This document shows, in pieces, positions 31,700 through 43,689 of a DNA stretch of 64,000 bases (the stretch's first letter is position 1; each line of letters opens with the position of its first letter). The translations under genes and the position numbers were made by a program. The DNA is from Plasmodium coatneyi. Its lineage: Eukaryota; Apicomplexa; Aconoidasida; Haemosporida; Plasmodiidae. The notes below the pieces were generated by a model that worked only from the letters and a program-made list of their open reading frames with translations, had not been told where the DNA came from and made no database searches. The DNA lies in assembly GCF_001680005.1 (NCBI RefSeq), contig NC_033566.1, positions 2,356,001 through 2,420,000 on the forward strand. Direction: 5' to 3'.

Positions 31700-33918
31700 C
31701 AAATGCACAGTTTGGTGAGTACCTCAGGTTAAGCGAGACATACGTATAAGTAATGCACATAAAGAGATATTCCCCCACTGGATTATAAAATCAAGATAGA
31801 GTCTACTACGATCGGGTGAATGGGTAGGATTTTACAAGCGAGGAGTTTCCAACGGATGTTATCCTCTGACTACGGCGCTGTTTAAAAAGGGGGAATAAGT
31901 CCTGGGGAACACCTTTTCCAAAAACATCACAGTTGAAGTGGTACTATGTGATATTCCGCAGCAGTGGGGATGGGCGTTGGTTACTTAAGTGTGAGGAGTT
32001 TCTTCAAAAGCGTGACATCCACAAAGGGAGATGGGGACTACGTCCGATAGGGCTGACCATATGATTCTGTTTACCCCTCCTCTACACGATCTCATTCATG
32101 TTGTATTCCCGTCCCCTATTGTTTTCGACGTCGAATAGGCCGCGGTACAATCGTGGAACCACAGCATGGGGACTTTGTGGCACCGCCCCTGGTCCTCATG
32201 GTTTAAAAAATCTTCCAAGTTGTGCTGCAAAGGGGAGTAGGGGGGGTAAAAAAAGGAGGAATTCTTTACAATTCAGTTATCTTGCTTCTTAGTTCCCCCC
32301 CAACTTTTGGATAAGTTCGAACACAGTGCTGAACCGCCCCCTCTCAGATTTGCTCAATTTGTAACCTTCCCGATCATCTCCAAATCACTCTGCACAAGGT
32401 ACAAAGAAAGGAAAAAATTCAGCTCCTCTTTTTTCTGTTTCAGAAGGGGGTAAAAAGTGTGCACGTGTGGGTGGATATATACATAGACAAGTGTGTATAT
32501 ACACGTGGGCGAGACATCACTTGGGGGATATGCAACCCATATGCGCCACTCCGCACAGCATTCCATTTGTTACCAGTTGTGTGAAGCGTGAGCTGCACTT
32601 GGGAGTTATTTCCTGCGGCATTAAGGGAGGGTACAAGGGAAACAAGTTACCATGTGGGATGTCGCAACGTGGGAAACTGCGCCGAGAAGTATGTTCCATG
32701 TGGAGGGGACGCTGCCCTTGCCAAGTTTGTCGTTGCGGCCATTCGCACTCTTTGTGGTTGTCAACTCGTTTACCCAAATTGCAAAGTTAAAGGGGGCTTT
32801 GTCCCTGCATGCCCATTTGCTCATCCTGTTCTGGTTGTCTAAATTTTTATAGCTCTGTGTCTTGGAAAGCCTTTTTCTGATTGCCTTTTCTTTGTATTGC
32901 TAGCAGAAATTGTCGCTGTTCACGCTGCAGGGTAGGGGGTAAATGGTAAGCAAATGGTGAGAAAAGGAAGGGTGCGGAAAAAAGTGGAAGGACGATCATG
33001 CAAAATGGGTCTTCCATTTTTACGTACTTATTTTCCCCTTCGAACAGAACAAACTGCCCAACTTGCGACCGTTCCTCCATGTCTCCCTTGGCAGTTTTAT
33101 TGTTTTGAGTTAAAGAGAAGTTGCGAGGAATTATAAGACTCATTCCACATTTTCCTTGACCTGCGTTTCTTATCACGTCTATTCAGGACTAAATGTCCAC
33201 AACGTTGTGTCTCCATTCGGTTATATTTCATCTTAACAGTTGTGAAAAAAAAAAAAATTATTTTCCAGCTAGCCAAAAATGATGGCACACGCAAAAAAAA
33301 AAAAAAAAAAAAAAAAAGGAAAAAAAGAAAGTAAAGAAAAAAAAAAAAAGGTAGCAAAAGGAACATTGGAGGGTCGGTCCCTTGCGAAGGAATTCTATAT
33401 GTACACACATATAAGGTACCCGGTGCCCACTCATTCGAACCGTTCTCTGCATTTGGAACAACTCCAACATATTTTAGGGACGAACCCTTCTTTTTTTTAA
33501 AAAAAAAAAAAATAATAAATAAAAAAGGATACGAATAGTTTATCGCGTAAAAGCGCATTCACGTATGCATACACATTTATGTACCTATACGTAACGCACT
33601 ATTTTCTGTAGTACTCTTACTATGCTGCTACATTTGAATACAGGAATTTCTTCCCCCCTGATTGGGATAAGCTGGCGCGAGCGTTTCATGCAAGTGCTGT
33701 TTACCCCATTTCACTTTTTGCGCCCCCGTAAACAAACGCAAAGGGTTGATCGGTGTAGGTTCGAAGCTTAATTGTAAACGCCGCGCAGACAAGACGGGTC
33801 CATTGCCCGTTCGGTGTGCGCGAACTTGCGCATACGTGTGCATCTGCTTGAGATTACCCGTTGTCATACATCCGCGCGTGTGCAAAGTGGAGAACCCCGC
33901 TGGGTTGAGCACCACCCC
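31700..33918 (+). repeat. Segmental duplication unit, copy 3
   Basis: Matches copy 1 from about 5803 to 7960 with scattered substitutions and indels, including GCAAAATGGGTCTT near 7085/33000 and GTTTATCGCGTAAAAGCGCA near 7606/33538. At 33918 it is fused directly to the last 186 bp of the Asn-rich 3' exon; the sequence equivalent to 7970-8480 and the exon body are missing. Confidence 0.8.
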
Positions 33919-34105
33919 CATGGCAAACATGAAGGATATGAACAACTATGAATTTTTCGCTAACAGGAAAATGATCGACAAGCTGAGGTTCACTTCAAAT
34001 TCGAGTACCATAAACACGGAGTACCTCCCGAGTAACCTTTTAAATTCTATAAGCATCAACAACTTGTCTCCTTCCAATAATGTGAATGAACAGGTGCAGA
34101 AGTAG
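33919..34105 (+). pseudogene. 3' tail fragment of the Asn-rich gene
   Basis: About 61 codons beginning MANMKDMNNYEFFANRKMID and ending in TAG, nearly identical to the last 61 codons at 20263-20448. The join to segmental copy 3 lies at a shared CACCCCCATG-like string, so a microhomology deletion is likely. The fragment keeps the reading frame, but this may only reflect recent duplication. Confidence 0.7.
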
Positions 34106-35252
34106 GCGCCGTATATTGGAAGGGACGTTAAGGGAGGTGTTAGACGGGTAGGAAAAAGGAAAAAAATAAACGTACAACTGAAGGTAACCATTTAATGACT
34201 AGTTTGGTAGGACGAATAGATCGGACCTCATCTCCACTGGGTAATGATATAATTATATTTTATACTACGCGCTGGCGGCTTAACTAATTGGGGAATTTCC
34301 TTAAAGAAGGAAGAACCCCGAAGCGCTCAGCTTTGTTCCTTTTTTTTTTTTTTTTTTTTTTAAAAAACCATTGCAAATATTTGTTTTCGTTTGCAAAAAT
34401 CCGCAATTTTTATTTTTTTTTTAAAAAATAAATAAATTATTTTTATGGTTCATCTTAAAGTAAAAGCATATGTACATTTACCCGCATTTGGGCTTATGCT
34501 CCTCTGCTAGTTATATTTACTTTGCTTTACCTGGCACGCTGTGAAATAATATACCATAATCTGTTTCTGCGATCGCGCAAACAGTGGCTGATAACATAAG
34601 AACTAATCCGTAATCCTTGAGCGTGAAAATCGTAATGAAATAATTTTTACAAAATGTAAACGAAAAATCCTAACCATGAATTTAAGGTTATATCATTCTT
34701 AATTAGGGGAAAAGGGAACATTTTTACTAGACGCCCTTTATTCATATATTTTATTATGCGTACACACCACTGCAGATCATATGCTTTACTAACGTATGGA
34801 CTTATGATTACCATGTAGCATAATTCCAGTGTGCATAATTTTTTTTTCTCTTCCTTAAGCAATTTTCTTTTTAAATTTTTGCTAAGCGTAAAAAAGAAGA
34901 GAAGTTGCTTCAATTTCTTAAAGGTAGTTCTTTAAGTAAGAAGTGCGTGTGACAAATGTTTTCCTTCTAAAAGTATGAGAATCAGCAAGTCCATATTAAT
35001 ACAGTGTTGATTTGGTTTATAGTGCACATAGAAAAAACAATGTTTATCTAATTACAGATGAATACGAGCACCTTCGTACAACAATAAAAAAAAAAAAAAG
35101 AAAAGAGAAAGGAAAAAGGAGCGGAAAGAAGGGGAAAGAAAAAAATGTCACTTTTTTCCTTACCTTACTGTATAAACTATGCGGTTATACATGACTCCCT
35201 CAGGAAGGGAGACATTCCTCCTCCCCTTCCCATTCAGTTTACACTGTGCAGG
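34106..35252. other. AT-rich intergenic region, no gene seen
   Basis: The first 200 bp match 20449-20640. The remainder is AT-rich, with a poly(T) run at 34338-34360 and a purine tract at 35080-35145. The frames are short and unconvincing. Confidence 0.7.
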
Positions 35253-37504
35253 TTACATGCGACCGTAACTGATATTTCTTTGTCCCTCCCTCTTATTACT
35301 TGTTCTTGTAGATCGTTCGTCATATTCTGTAGAACATTCGGATGAATCTGCTACAGTAGAAAGTTCAGTTGAATATTCAGTAGAAGTTTCTGTTAGTTGA
35401 TCAAAATTATATTGGCTTGATCTTTCTCTTCTCTTAGAGGAGGTACTTATTCCACGGAATAGTGAAGTATACTGAATGAAAGAGAAGAGGAGTAAGGAAA
35501 GGGAGGGTGAAAAATGGTTACTATGAATATATAAGAACGTTCATTCTACTCTAAGGTCCATTTTATTTTAACGCCTACTTTTGTTTTTATTAATTTCGCA
35601 TTTATTTTTTACAGTTACTTTAAATACACAAAAAAATATTAGCGAATGTTATTATACATATTCCTGTTTTCAATGTACTCACTTTATATAAAAAGAATAG
35701 GATTGTAGGAATTCCTATTAATGCAGCTGCGCTCGAGACAGCAGGAGCGATGCTGTTGGGTTCGGCGGGGTAGGGTGTTTCTGGTGCAAGGAATATTGCT
35801 TTCTCCTCACATGCGTCATTACATTTTAATTCCGGAAGTTCTTTATCTTCGAAATTTCCGAACATTTCTTTGAATTCGGCATAACACGTATTGCCGCTGC
35901 TGGTATCACCCTGGTAACGTGCACGTACCTCATTGTAGGAAGAAGCACCTTCTTCTACGTGTTCCTTATATTCACAAGTACAACGGGTCTCAGAGGGCTG
36001 GGCTTCATGTAATTGTTCCTTTATTTTACTATGGTCCGTATAGTATTCATATGCTTCTTTCATTAGGTGGAAAGTGTCATTGTCTACATTTACGCATATA
36101 TCCTCATATGTATACTTATCACCGAACACCCCTTTCAGTTTACTGAAAATTTCATTCATAACTTCAGAAAATTTACTGTCACCTACACCTTCCCATACTT
36201 TAGTCCCTAACCAATAATAAAAAAGGTAATATGTACTACCACCCACTTCCTTCCTACCATCTCTCTTATCTACTGCCCCATTAGTTACGTGGCACCAAGC
36301 TCCGGCAATTTTATCAGCATCCCCCTTAATATTCGGATAACCCCCTAATGCCCCATCTAAGGTAGCCTTCAATGTATTCTTCTTACTCCAAATTGTTTCT
36401 CCCACATTGCCCTTTTCTCCTCCGTCGAACTTACTATATGCTATTTTTGAAGGGAAATCTTCCAAATCGTACTCCTATAAGTATGTAATTTAGGGAAATG
36501 TATATCCTTATGTATTCCTACTTTCTATTGCATTACACATAAATATGTACATTCACAGCGTTCATATATGCATTTTCAATAGGGAATTGGTTATACCTGC
36601 CCATCCCCTGTCTATTTATAGGGGAAAATTTTTTTTTCCCCCTTGCTATTTGTTCGTACCTGCTTGGTGACTCCTAATCCTGAGGAGGGATCTTCAATTT
36701 CGGACGCCGGAGTACATTCTATTTTTGAGGGTTCCGGATATTGTACCTTTTCCTGAGTGTTCTTTTTAAAATCTGCACAATATGAACCTCCGTCATCTTC
36801 ACACAATTCAATTAATTTTTCATATGCTGTTTTAGCTTCTGCCATGTTTTTGTCCATTTTTGGTTTCCAGGAGCAGGACTCAGCCTCTTGTAACTGGTCC
36901 TTTAATTTGTTGAAGTCATATTTATAATCAAACAGTACTTTCCTTCGGGAGAAAATGTCCCAACTGATATTAGGGTATAAATTACTACATATTCTTCTAC
37001 CTCCTGTGTGCTTGGGGAACCCATCGTAAATTTTCTCCATAGCTTTTGCGAAATCATGACTACCTATATTTCCCTTTACTTTAGTACCCAACCAATAATA
37101 GAAGAAGTCCCAACGGTCAAAGCCTTCTGGATGTCCTTTCCATGTCGTTCCATTTGTACGGCACCATCCTTTTGTAATATCCCTTAACCACCCATCTCCC
37201 TTAATTGCCAGATTGCTTAATACTGTCACCAAATTCGTTGTCACTTGTTGCCCGTACGTTCCCCTGCCCAAGTGTTGGGGACACGTATTTCCCTTCTTAT
37301 TCAATGTATTGTATATTTTCTCTGAGGGTAATTTAACTGAAGCTCCTGTCTTCCCCTACAAAAAATATATAGAATTGGCAAAATATATATGTATGTATTC
37401 ATTAACTGTCCATTATATTGTGGATAGAAGATTACATGTACATGGAATCATGCTCTTTAAACAGAAAAACAGATTTTCACCCTTTTCCCTTTTACCGGTG
37501 CCAT
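35253..37504 (-). CDS. PIR/KIR-family antigen with two ectodomain units, about 571 aa
   Basis: PIR-superfamily proteins (KIR in P. knowlesi) are exported variant proteins. Exons are 37496-37504 (ATG GCA CCG, then GT), 36660-37355, 35683-36474 and 35253-35471, all phase 0. Residues 4-235 and 236-499 are two similar Cys-containing units, each with the PIR landmark FYYWLGTKV/YYWLGTKVWEG preceded by GxWCxxxNG. A membrane segment follows (AALIGIPTILFFLYK, about 485-499). The last exon is Ser/Thr/Glu-rich and ends NISYGRM. Standard members have one ectodomain unit, so this is a double-unit form. The start exon is tiny and rests on position and its good donor, so it is the least certain part. Transcription runs away from the inverted telomere-like block at 38515-39860. 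Confidence 0.87.
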
Positions 37505-38514
37505 GCTTTACGAGAACTTTTCCGTATATTAAACATATGTTAAAATGTATGTTCTTCTCTCTATATATTCATATAAAATGAATGTGTAAGTATTTCGTAC
37601 AAGTTCGAATTATTATAAGCGAATATTACAAAATTCCCTTCTCCCTAGCAAGTAATACATTACTTAACACCTGAATTATATCACATTACATATATATGTA
37701 TTACATACATGCTTGCATATATTTAACGCAACAGTGAGGGCATATAAACAGAAAAATAATAAGCAAAAAAAAAGAAGAAAGAAAAATCAGGAATTCCCAC
37801 GTCCTCTCCCATCCATTTATTATATTATTGAATTGGAAGTTGATTATTTATAGTCATATATTATTTTTCAACCAATTCGTTTATTGTGTACATAAGAACG
37901 CACCTCTCTTGGATTACACATTGGAACATATATACGTAATTCATGCTTTACTGTTCTTACGGAAAAGTTCTTGAATATTGTTTACACATACGTAGTGTAC
38001 AGTTCATATATTTGCACACGAGCACGTTATCCCCTTCCTTCCTCCTAATATGCACATTTTGGTATACTAACATTCTGCAATATATATCCTTCCTTGCATT
38101 TTATGAATACTCCCTACTAATTAATTTTTCCTACTTTTACATTTTTATCTTTTTAATAAATACAACATGAACTATTCACTTATGCTGCAGATAAGCACAT
38201 TACTTTAACTAAGCTCCGCCCTCTCATCCCTTTAATTTATATAATACCCTTACACAACAGTGCATACTTCTTTTTCTCTTTTTTTATTCCTTCCCCACTA
38301 TTCCTACTTCAGCTCCTTCATATGTAAAATGTACATTCTGCTATGTAGGATCTTCCATATATTTCCTCCTTCAGCTTACATTTCAGACATTAATTTACGC
38401 GTTCTCCCCCCTCCTTCCTATATACATTACAACCTCTTAAAACAAAGTGTAAAAGAAAAGAAAAACCCTTCCCCCTCTTGCACACTGTATTTCCTAAAAA
38501 AAAGGAAAAATTCA
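37505..38514. other. Upstream intergenic region of the double-unit KIR gene
   Basis: AT-rich with no long frame of coding character. No conserved element is recognised. It presumably contains the promoter. Confidence 0.6.
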
Positions 38515-39860
38515 TTAGGGGTTTAGGGTTTAGGATTCAAGCTTTTAGGGTTTACGGTTTAGGGTTCAGAGTTTAGGGTTCAGAGTTTAGGGTTCAGGGT
38601 TTAGAACTTAGGACTTAGGCCTTATGGTTCTGTATTTGGGGCTTAGGGTTTATGTTTGAGGGCTTTGGTTTTAGGGTGTCGGGTTAAGGTTTCAGGGTTT
38701 AGGGTGTAGGGCTTATGTTTTAGGTTTCAGAGTTTAGGTTTCAATGTTTAGGTTTTAGGTTTTAGAGATTTAGTGTTCATGTTTTAGGGTTTAGTGTTTA
38801 GGTTTTAGGTTCAGGGTTAAGTCTTTAGGCTTCAGCGTTTAGCTCTCACTCTTCAGGGCTGAGTGCTTAGTTTTAAGCGTTCAGGTTTTAGGATTTATTC
38901 TTTAGGGTTCAGCGTTTAGCGCTCAAGGTTTAGGTTTTAGTGTTTAGGATTAAGTGTTTAGAGATTAATATTTAGGGATTATTATTCATCATTTAGGGAT
39001 TAGTGTTCAGGTTTGAGGCTTTAGGGTTGGCGCTTTCCGATTAATGGTTTAGTGTTCAGCATACTGTGTTCAGGCTTCAGCAAGGACATTTTCTAGATAA
39101 GGAGTTCATGCGAAAATGTAAAACTAAAAGGTAAAACCTGGAATCTAAACCATAAGCACTGAACCGTGAATCCTGAAACCTAAGGACTGAATCCTAAAGC
39201 CTGAAACATTAACACTGAAGTCTAAATGATGAATTCTAGACCCTATATCTAAAACGCTGAACACTAAATCCTGAACATTAAACACTCAACCTTAAACCCT
39301 TAACAATAAACCCTAAATCATAACTTCTAAACCTTAAACCATAAACGCTGAACCCTAAATACTAAACTCTAAACCTTGAAACATAAAGGCTGAACCCTAA
39401 ATCCTAAACCCTAAACCCTGAACCCCAAACGCTGAAGCCTAAATTCAGAACCATAAAACTTAAACCTTAAACCCCGAAGCCTGAAACCTAAGCCACGAAC
39501 CCTAAAACCTAAACCCTGAACCCCAAACGCTGAAGCCTAAATTCAGAACCATAAAACTTAAACCTTAAATCCCGAAGCCTGAAACCTAAGCCCCGAACCC
39601 TAAAACCTAAACCCTGAACCCCAAACGCTGAAGCCTAAATTCAGAACCATAAAACTTAAACCTTAAATCCCGAAGCCTGAAACCTAAGCCCCGAACCCTA
39701 AAACCTAAACCCTGAACCCTAAATGCTAAACCCTAAATCCTAAACCCCGAATCTTAAACTTTTAACCCTAAAGCCTAAGGCCTGAAAGCTAAACCCTATG
39801 CCCTAAATCTTAAAAGATGAACACTATACCCTGAACCCTGATCCCTAAACCCTGAACCAT
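38515..39860. repeat. Inverted telomere-like repeat block
   Basis: Positions 38515-39070 read TTTAGGG, TTCAGGG and variants on the plus strand. After a short transition (about 39070-39115), 39115-39860 reads CCCTAAA, CCCTGAA and variants. On the plus strand the order is G-rich then C-rich, the order of two chromosome ends joined end to end. Heptads are degenerate on both sides. The right arm contains a secondary 98-bp tandem repeat (39403-39700). Confidence 0.88.
39403..39700. repeat. 98-bp tandem repeat, three copies, inside telomere-like DNA
   Basis: The string CCCCAAACGCTGAAGCC starts at 39423, 39521 and 39619, an exact 98-bp period, with only a few differences between copies. It is a higher-order unit amplified from degenerate telomere-like heptads. 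Confidence 0.92.
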
Positions 39861-41097
39861 CGGAACTGTTCAAAATGTTATCAAGCACTTTTAAACATTG
39901 GAACGTTCAAATAGTGAAACAATGGAATAATCGTTAAGCCTGTAGAGTCGGTTTCTATGTTTTAATTGTTTGGACTCCCCTTATTCTCGTGATCTTCGTG
40001 AAACTCTAAATATTTAGAATTACAAAGAACATAGCTCTTCTCGCACATGTAAACTAAGGTAAAAGGAATAAAACCTTAATGTGTAAATATAATAAGGATT
40101 AAATGGTAGAGTCAACCCATAGGGTGTAGTATGTATTTTATATGATTGAACATTTCATATGATATTCGTTGGAGGAGAAGTAATATATAATATGTGAATA
40201 TATCATAAGGATTATATAATTTTGAAGGAGCAGGGAGGGTTCGGATAGTATAATGCACATTTTCAATGTTAGTGAGTTTCGTGTAGTGTCTTCATCAGAA
40301 GAAAAGGAAGAAAAAAGAAAAATTTAGTAAGAAAGAAGGAATGAGGAAAGAAGAAGAAAGGAAGTTCTAAGGAAGGAAGGAAAGAAGGAATAAGAAGGAA
40401 GCAAGGAAGGAAGGAATGGAAGGAAGGAAAGGAAAGAAGGAAAAAGGAGGAATAAAGTATGATGCATAATAGAGTAAAATGAAAAAAAAAGAAAATAATA
40501 AAATTTAAGAGAAGGAGAGAAGAATATTAACTCAAGAATAGTATACATAATCACGTTATATGAATGAATGTATGAATAATATACACTTCTCTGGATAGAA
40601 AAAATAAGAACAGGGAATTCTTACTACTAAATAATCTGAAAGGAGGAAGAAAAGAATAGGGATGTACTGCAGGAAGTGTTATTATGTGCGTAATAAAACA
40701 GGAACGTGTAATGTAATAACATTACATGTTCTAAACGGTCACGTGAAAAATATATTATAATAGCACAACAAGGGTATGTGACAAGTATAAGGAAATTGGA
40801 TTATGTTTTTTCCTCCCTTGCTTCCTTTCTCATCTATTTTGTTCCTTTTTTTTCTGCTTACGCAATTTAAACTTGCTTAAATTATATTCATATAAAATAA
40901 TTCGACATATTTGTGTATATAATGTGTGTCATCGTTGCTTTTCAAAATTAAAGTATATTATTGATAGCGTAGTAGTTGAATGTGTACTCTTCTGTAATCA
41001 TTAGATTTGGGTGCAAAATTCCTTACAAACTTCTTTTGAGTACATATATATAAACAATATCAAAAATAAGTTCACAATATACATCTACACATAAACC
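39861..41097. other. AT-rich intergenic region upstream of the right KIR gene
   Basis: AT-rich DNA with a GGAAGGAAGG purine tract at 40300-40450. No gene is supported. The 3' part presumably holds the promoter and 5' UTR of the gene at 41098. Confidence 0.7.
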
Positions 41098-42729
41098 ATG
41101 GATTTAACACCGGTAAGGAACAATTTTAACAGAGGTTCAATATTGGAAAGAAAAGAAAGGAGGGGGAATGTACAGGTCCGTTTTTCCCTGATTCCTTTCT
41201 TCTTCTGTCCCATGAGAAGAGGTATATAAGGGGTCACATATGACTCGGTCCATTATGTAATTAAAATATAGGAGCAGATATATTTACTTTGCCAATTATT
41301 GTATTTGCAGACAGTACTCTTAAATAGTTTACCTTCGAAGGTCAATTTCTATGATGAATTCGAGAAGGACAAGGAAGACTATGGAGATAATTGCGTCGAA
41401 AAAATAGAAGGACTAGAAACGGAACTTACTGATATGGGTTACCTTATTGACAAGATTAAAAATGCTTCCTGTTTTGTGTCCGGAATGAAGAGATACAAGA
41501 GTTATCCATCGTACAATGATCGCTGTAAATTTCTATATTATTGGATAGGACACAAAATATGGGAAGGACTAGGTAGTGCAGATAGCAATGGCCAGTTCAA
41601 GAGCCTCCTGAACACGGTTTGTTCAAAAATAAATCAAACATATGAGACCCAAGGATGTAAAATTAATTGTGATACTATTGACCATCATATTTTCAATGAT
41701 AGAAAAACAGTATTCGACTATTTCCATAACTATCGTGCTATAGAAGTTTATTTAGAAATAGGTGATGCTAATTGTAAAACACAGTGGCCGAAGTATCAAG
41801 CAAAAATTAAGTCAGCATGTGATGAAATGGAAAAATATTGCACAACAAAGGAAAATAGAATTAATTATAGTGATCCGTATTGTAAGGATTCTTATCTAAA
41901 ATACGCAGCTTATTGTAAAGGGAGGCTACCAAGTTTGGAGTGTAAATCAGAACCTGAACTGGAGAATTTAAGAAAGAAGTTAGAATCTGTACAAGAAAGA
42001 ATGGAGCATCAAGCACAAGAAGCAAACGATGCTCTTCGTTCTGCTACCACCACCTCCTCCCTTTCTTCTATCATTGGCACCTTAGCAACCATAGGTGCTC
42101 CTTTCTTATTATACAAAGTAAGAATCCCAAAATTTAAAAATAAAAAAATTGTATCATTTAACAACATTCCTTCCACCCTAACACCACCCCTAATAACTTT
42201 CCCTCCACCAAAAACTGAAGAAGCTTCCTTCCACCATCCTAACAGCCTTCCTTCCACCAACCACTCTTAACACCATCTTCCTTCCACCATCCTAACAACC
42301 TTCCTTCCACCAACCACTCCTAACAACCTTCCTTCCACCTAACAATCTTCCATCCTTATAATCTTCCACCCCTAATAACCTTCCTTCCACCTAACAATCT
42401 TCCATCCCTATCAATCTTCCACCCCTAACAACCTTCCTTCCCTTTAGTATAAACCATGGTCTTCTTGGTTTGGTACCCACACTTCTGGAAATGGAGGAAG
42501 AAGGAGCAACACAAGAAAGAGAAGATCAAATCAACAACAACAATTTGACGATTTAAGGGAAACTTCAACAGTAGGTTACACGGAAAGTTCGGAAGCAAGT
42601 TCCACAATAGAGGATTCCTCCAGACTACGTTCTGCCGCGTACACTACGGCGTCTACAAGGACGTCTACCGGAGGAAGAAATAATAATACACGGGCAGGTC
42701 GTGGGATGGTAGGTTATCAAAACATGTAA
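41098..42729 (+). CDS. PIR/KIR-family antigen, single unit, about 367 aa
   Basis: Exons are 41098-41112 (ATGGATTTAACACCG|GTAAGG), 41311-42117 and 42448-42729, all phase 0. The main exon encodes a Cys-containing PIR ectodomain with the landmarks CKFLYYWIGHKIWEGLG and HHIFNDRKTVFDY, and ends in a membrane segment (SIIGTLATIGAPFLLYK) just before the donor AAA|GTAAGA. The last exon encodes a basic then Ser/Thr-rich tail ending GYQNM. This is the standard three-exon PIR architecture and length. The intron between membrane and tail exons holds SICAvar-like CCTTCCTTCCACC repeats. It is divergent from the KIR gene at 35253-37504. Confidence 0.92.
42165..42445. repeat. CCTTCCTTCCACC repeat in KIR intron
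   Basis: Tandem variants of CCTAACAACCTTCCTTCCAC within the second intron of the KIR gene. The same family occurs in intron 1 of SICAvar B (16200-16600), so this intron repeat is shared between two antigen families. Confidence 0.85.
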
Positions 42730-42984
42730 CACATATTGGAATGTAACATTGAAAGGGAATGTGTAATGTTCCCACTCCCTTAATTCGGAAGGGTAATATA
42801 AATAACCGCAAAGTCTGCACAGTTTATATGCAGTGTAAGGAGCAGAATGGCACTTTTTTCCCCTTGTTCCTTTTTCCTTCTATTTTTTTCCTTCCTTTTT
42901 TTTTTTTTTTTTCATTCTAATATATGATCATATATGTGTGCGATTGGTTTTATTATTCTCTCTTTTTTTTTCATTTCCTTTTTT

Positions 42985-43315
42985 TTTTTTTGGACAATTT
43001 TTTTGATATTCTTTTTTTGTGCAATTTTTTTTGTGTGACAAATTTATATTAGGGCAATTTTTTTGACACATTTATTAAGGCATTTCTTTTCTTTTTTTGG
43101 ACAATTTTTTTTTTTTTGTTGCAATTCTTTCTCTGTGACAAAAATTTGTATTAGGGCTTTTTTTTTCCTTTTTGGATAATTTTCTCTGTGTGACAAATTT
43201 TATATTAGGGCGTTTCTTTTCTTTTTGTGCAATTTTTTCTGTGTGACAAATTTTATATTAGGGCAATTTTTTTGGACTACTTTTTTGGACAATTTTTTTT
43301 TTTTTTTTTTTTTGC
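42985..43315. repeat. T-rich degenerate tandem repeat
   Basis: About five imperfect units combining GTGTGACAAATTTTATATTA, GGGCAATTTTTTTG and GGACAATTTTTTT. No coding content. Confidence 0.75.
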
Positions 43316-43689
43316 AAGATGAATGAGACGTTTTTGCGGGGCCTCAAAAGTGGTTTGAGAAAAAATAGAAGGAAAGACAAAATTAAAGGAAAGAGGAATG
43401 GAGTAAAAGGAAGTAAGCATGAAATAGGAAGATCTTTGCTTGAGAACGCGTACAGCCTGCGCAGAGAACCGCCCACCGCTCAAAAAAGGGGGATGCCAGG
43501 CCTCATTGGGAACAAAAATTTCCCTCTTTTAAGATACTCCTTGGGGCCATGAAAGTCCCCTATATTTCGATCCCCCCCAAGCGGACGAAGCTCGAGCAAA
43601 AACAAATCGGGATTATAAAAGAAAAAAAAAAAAAAAAAAAAGTGAGGAAAAGAATGAAATAAAATTAAGGTGAATGAATCAGTAAGGGG
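43316..43689. other. Unassigned segment between repeats
   Basis: A short, more balanced-composition segment with overlapping frames of about 70-80 codons on both strands, none with recognisable features. No gene is supported. Confidence 0.4.
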
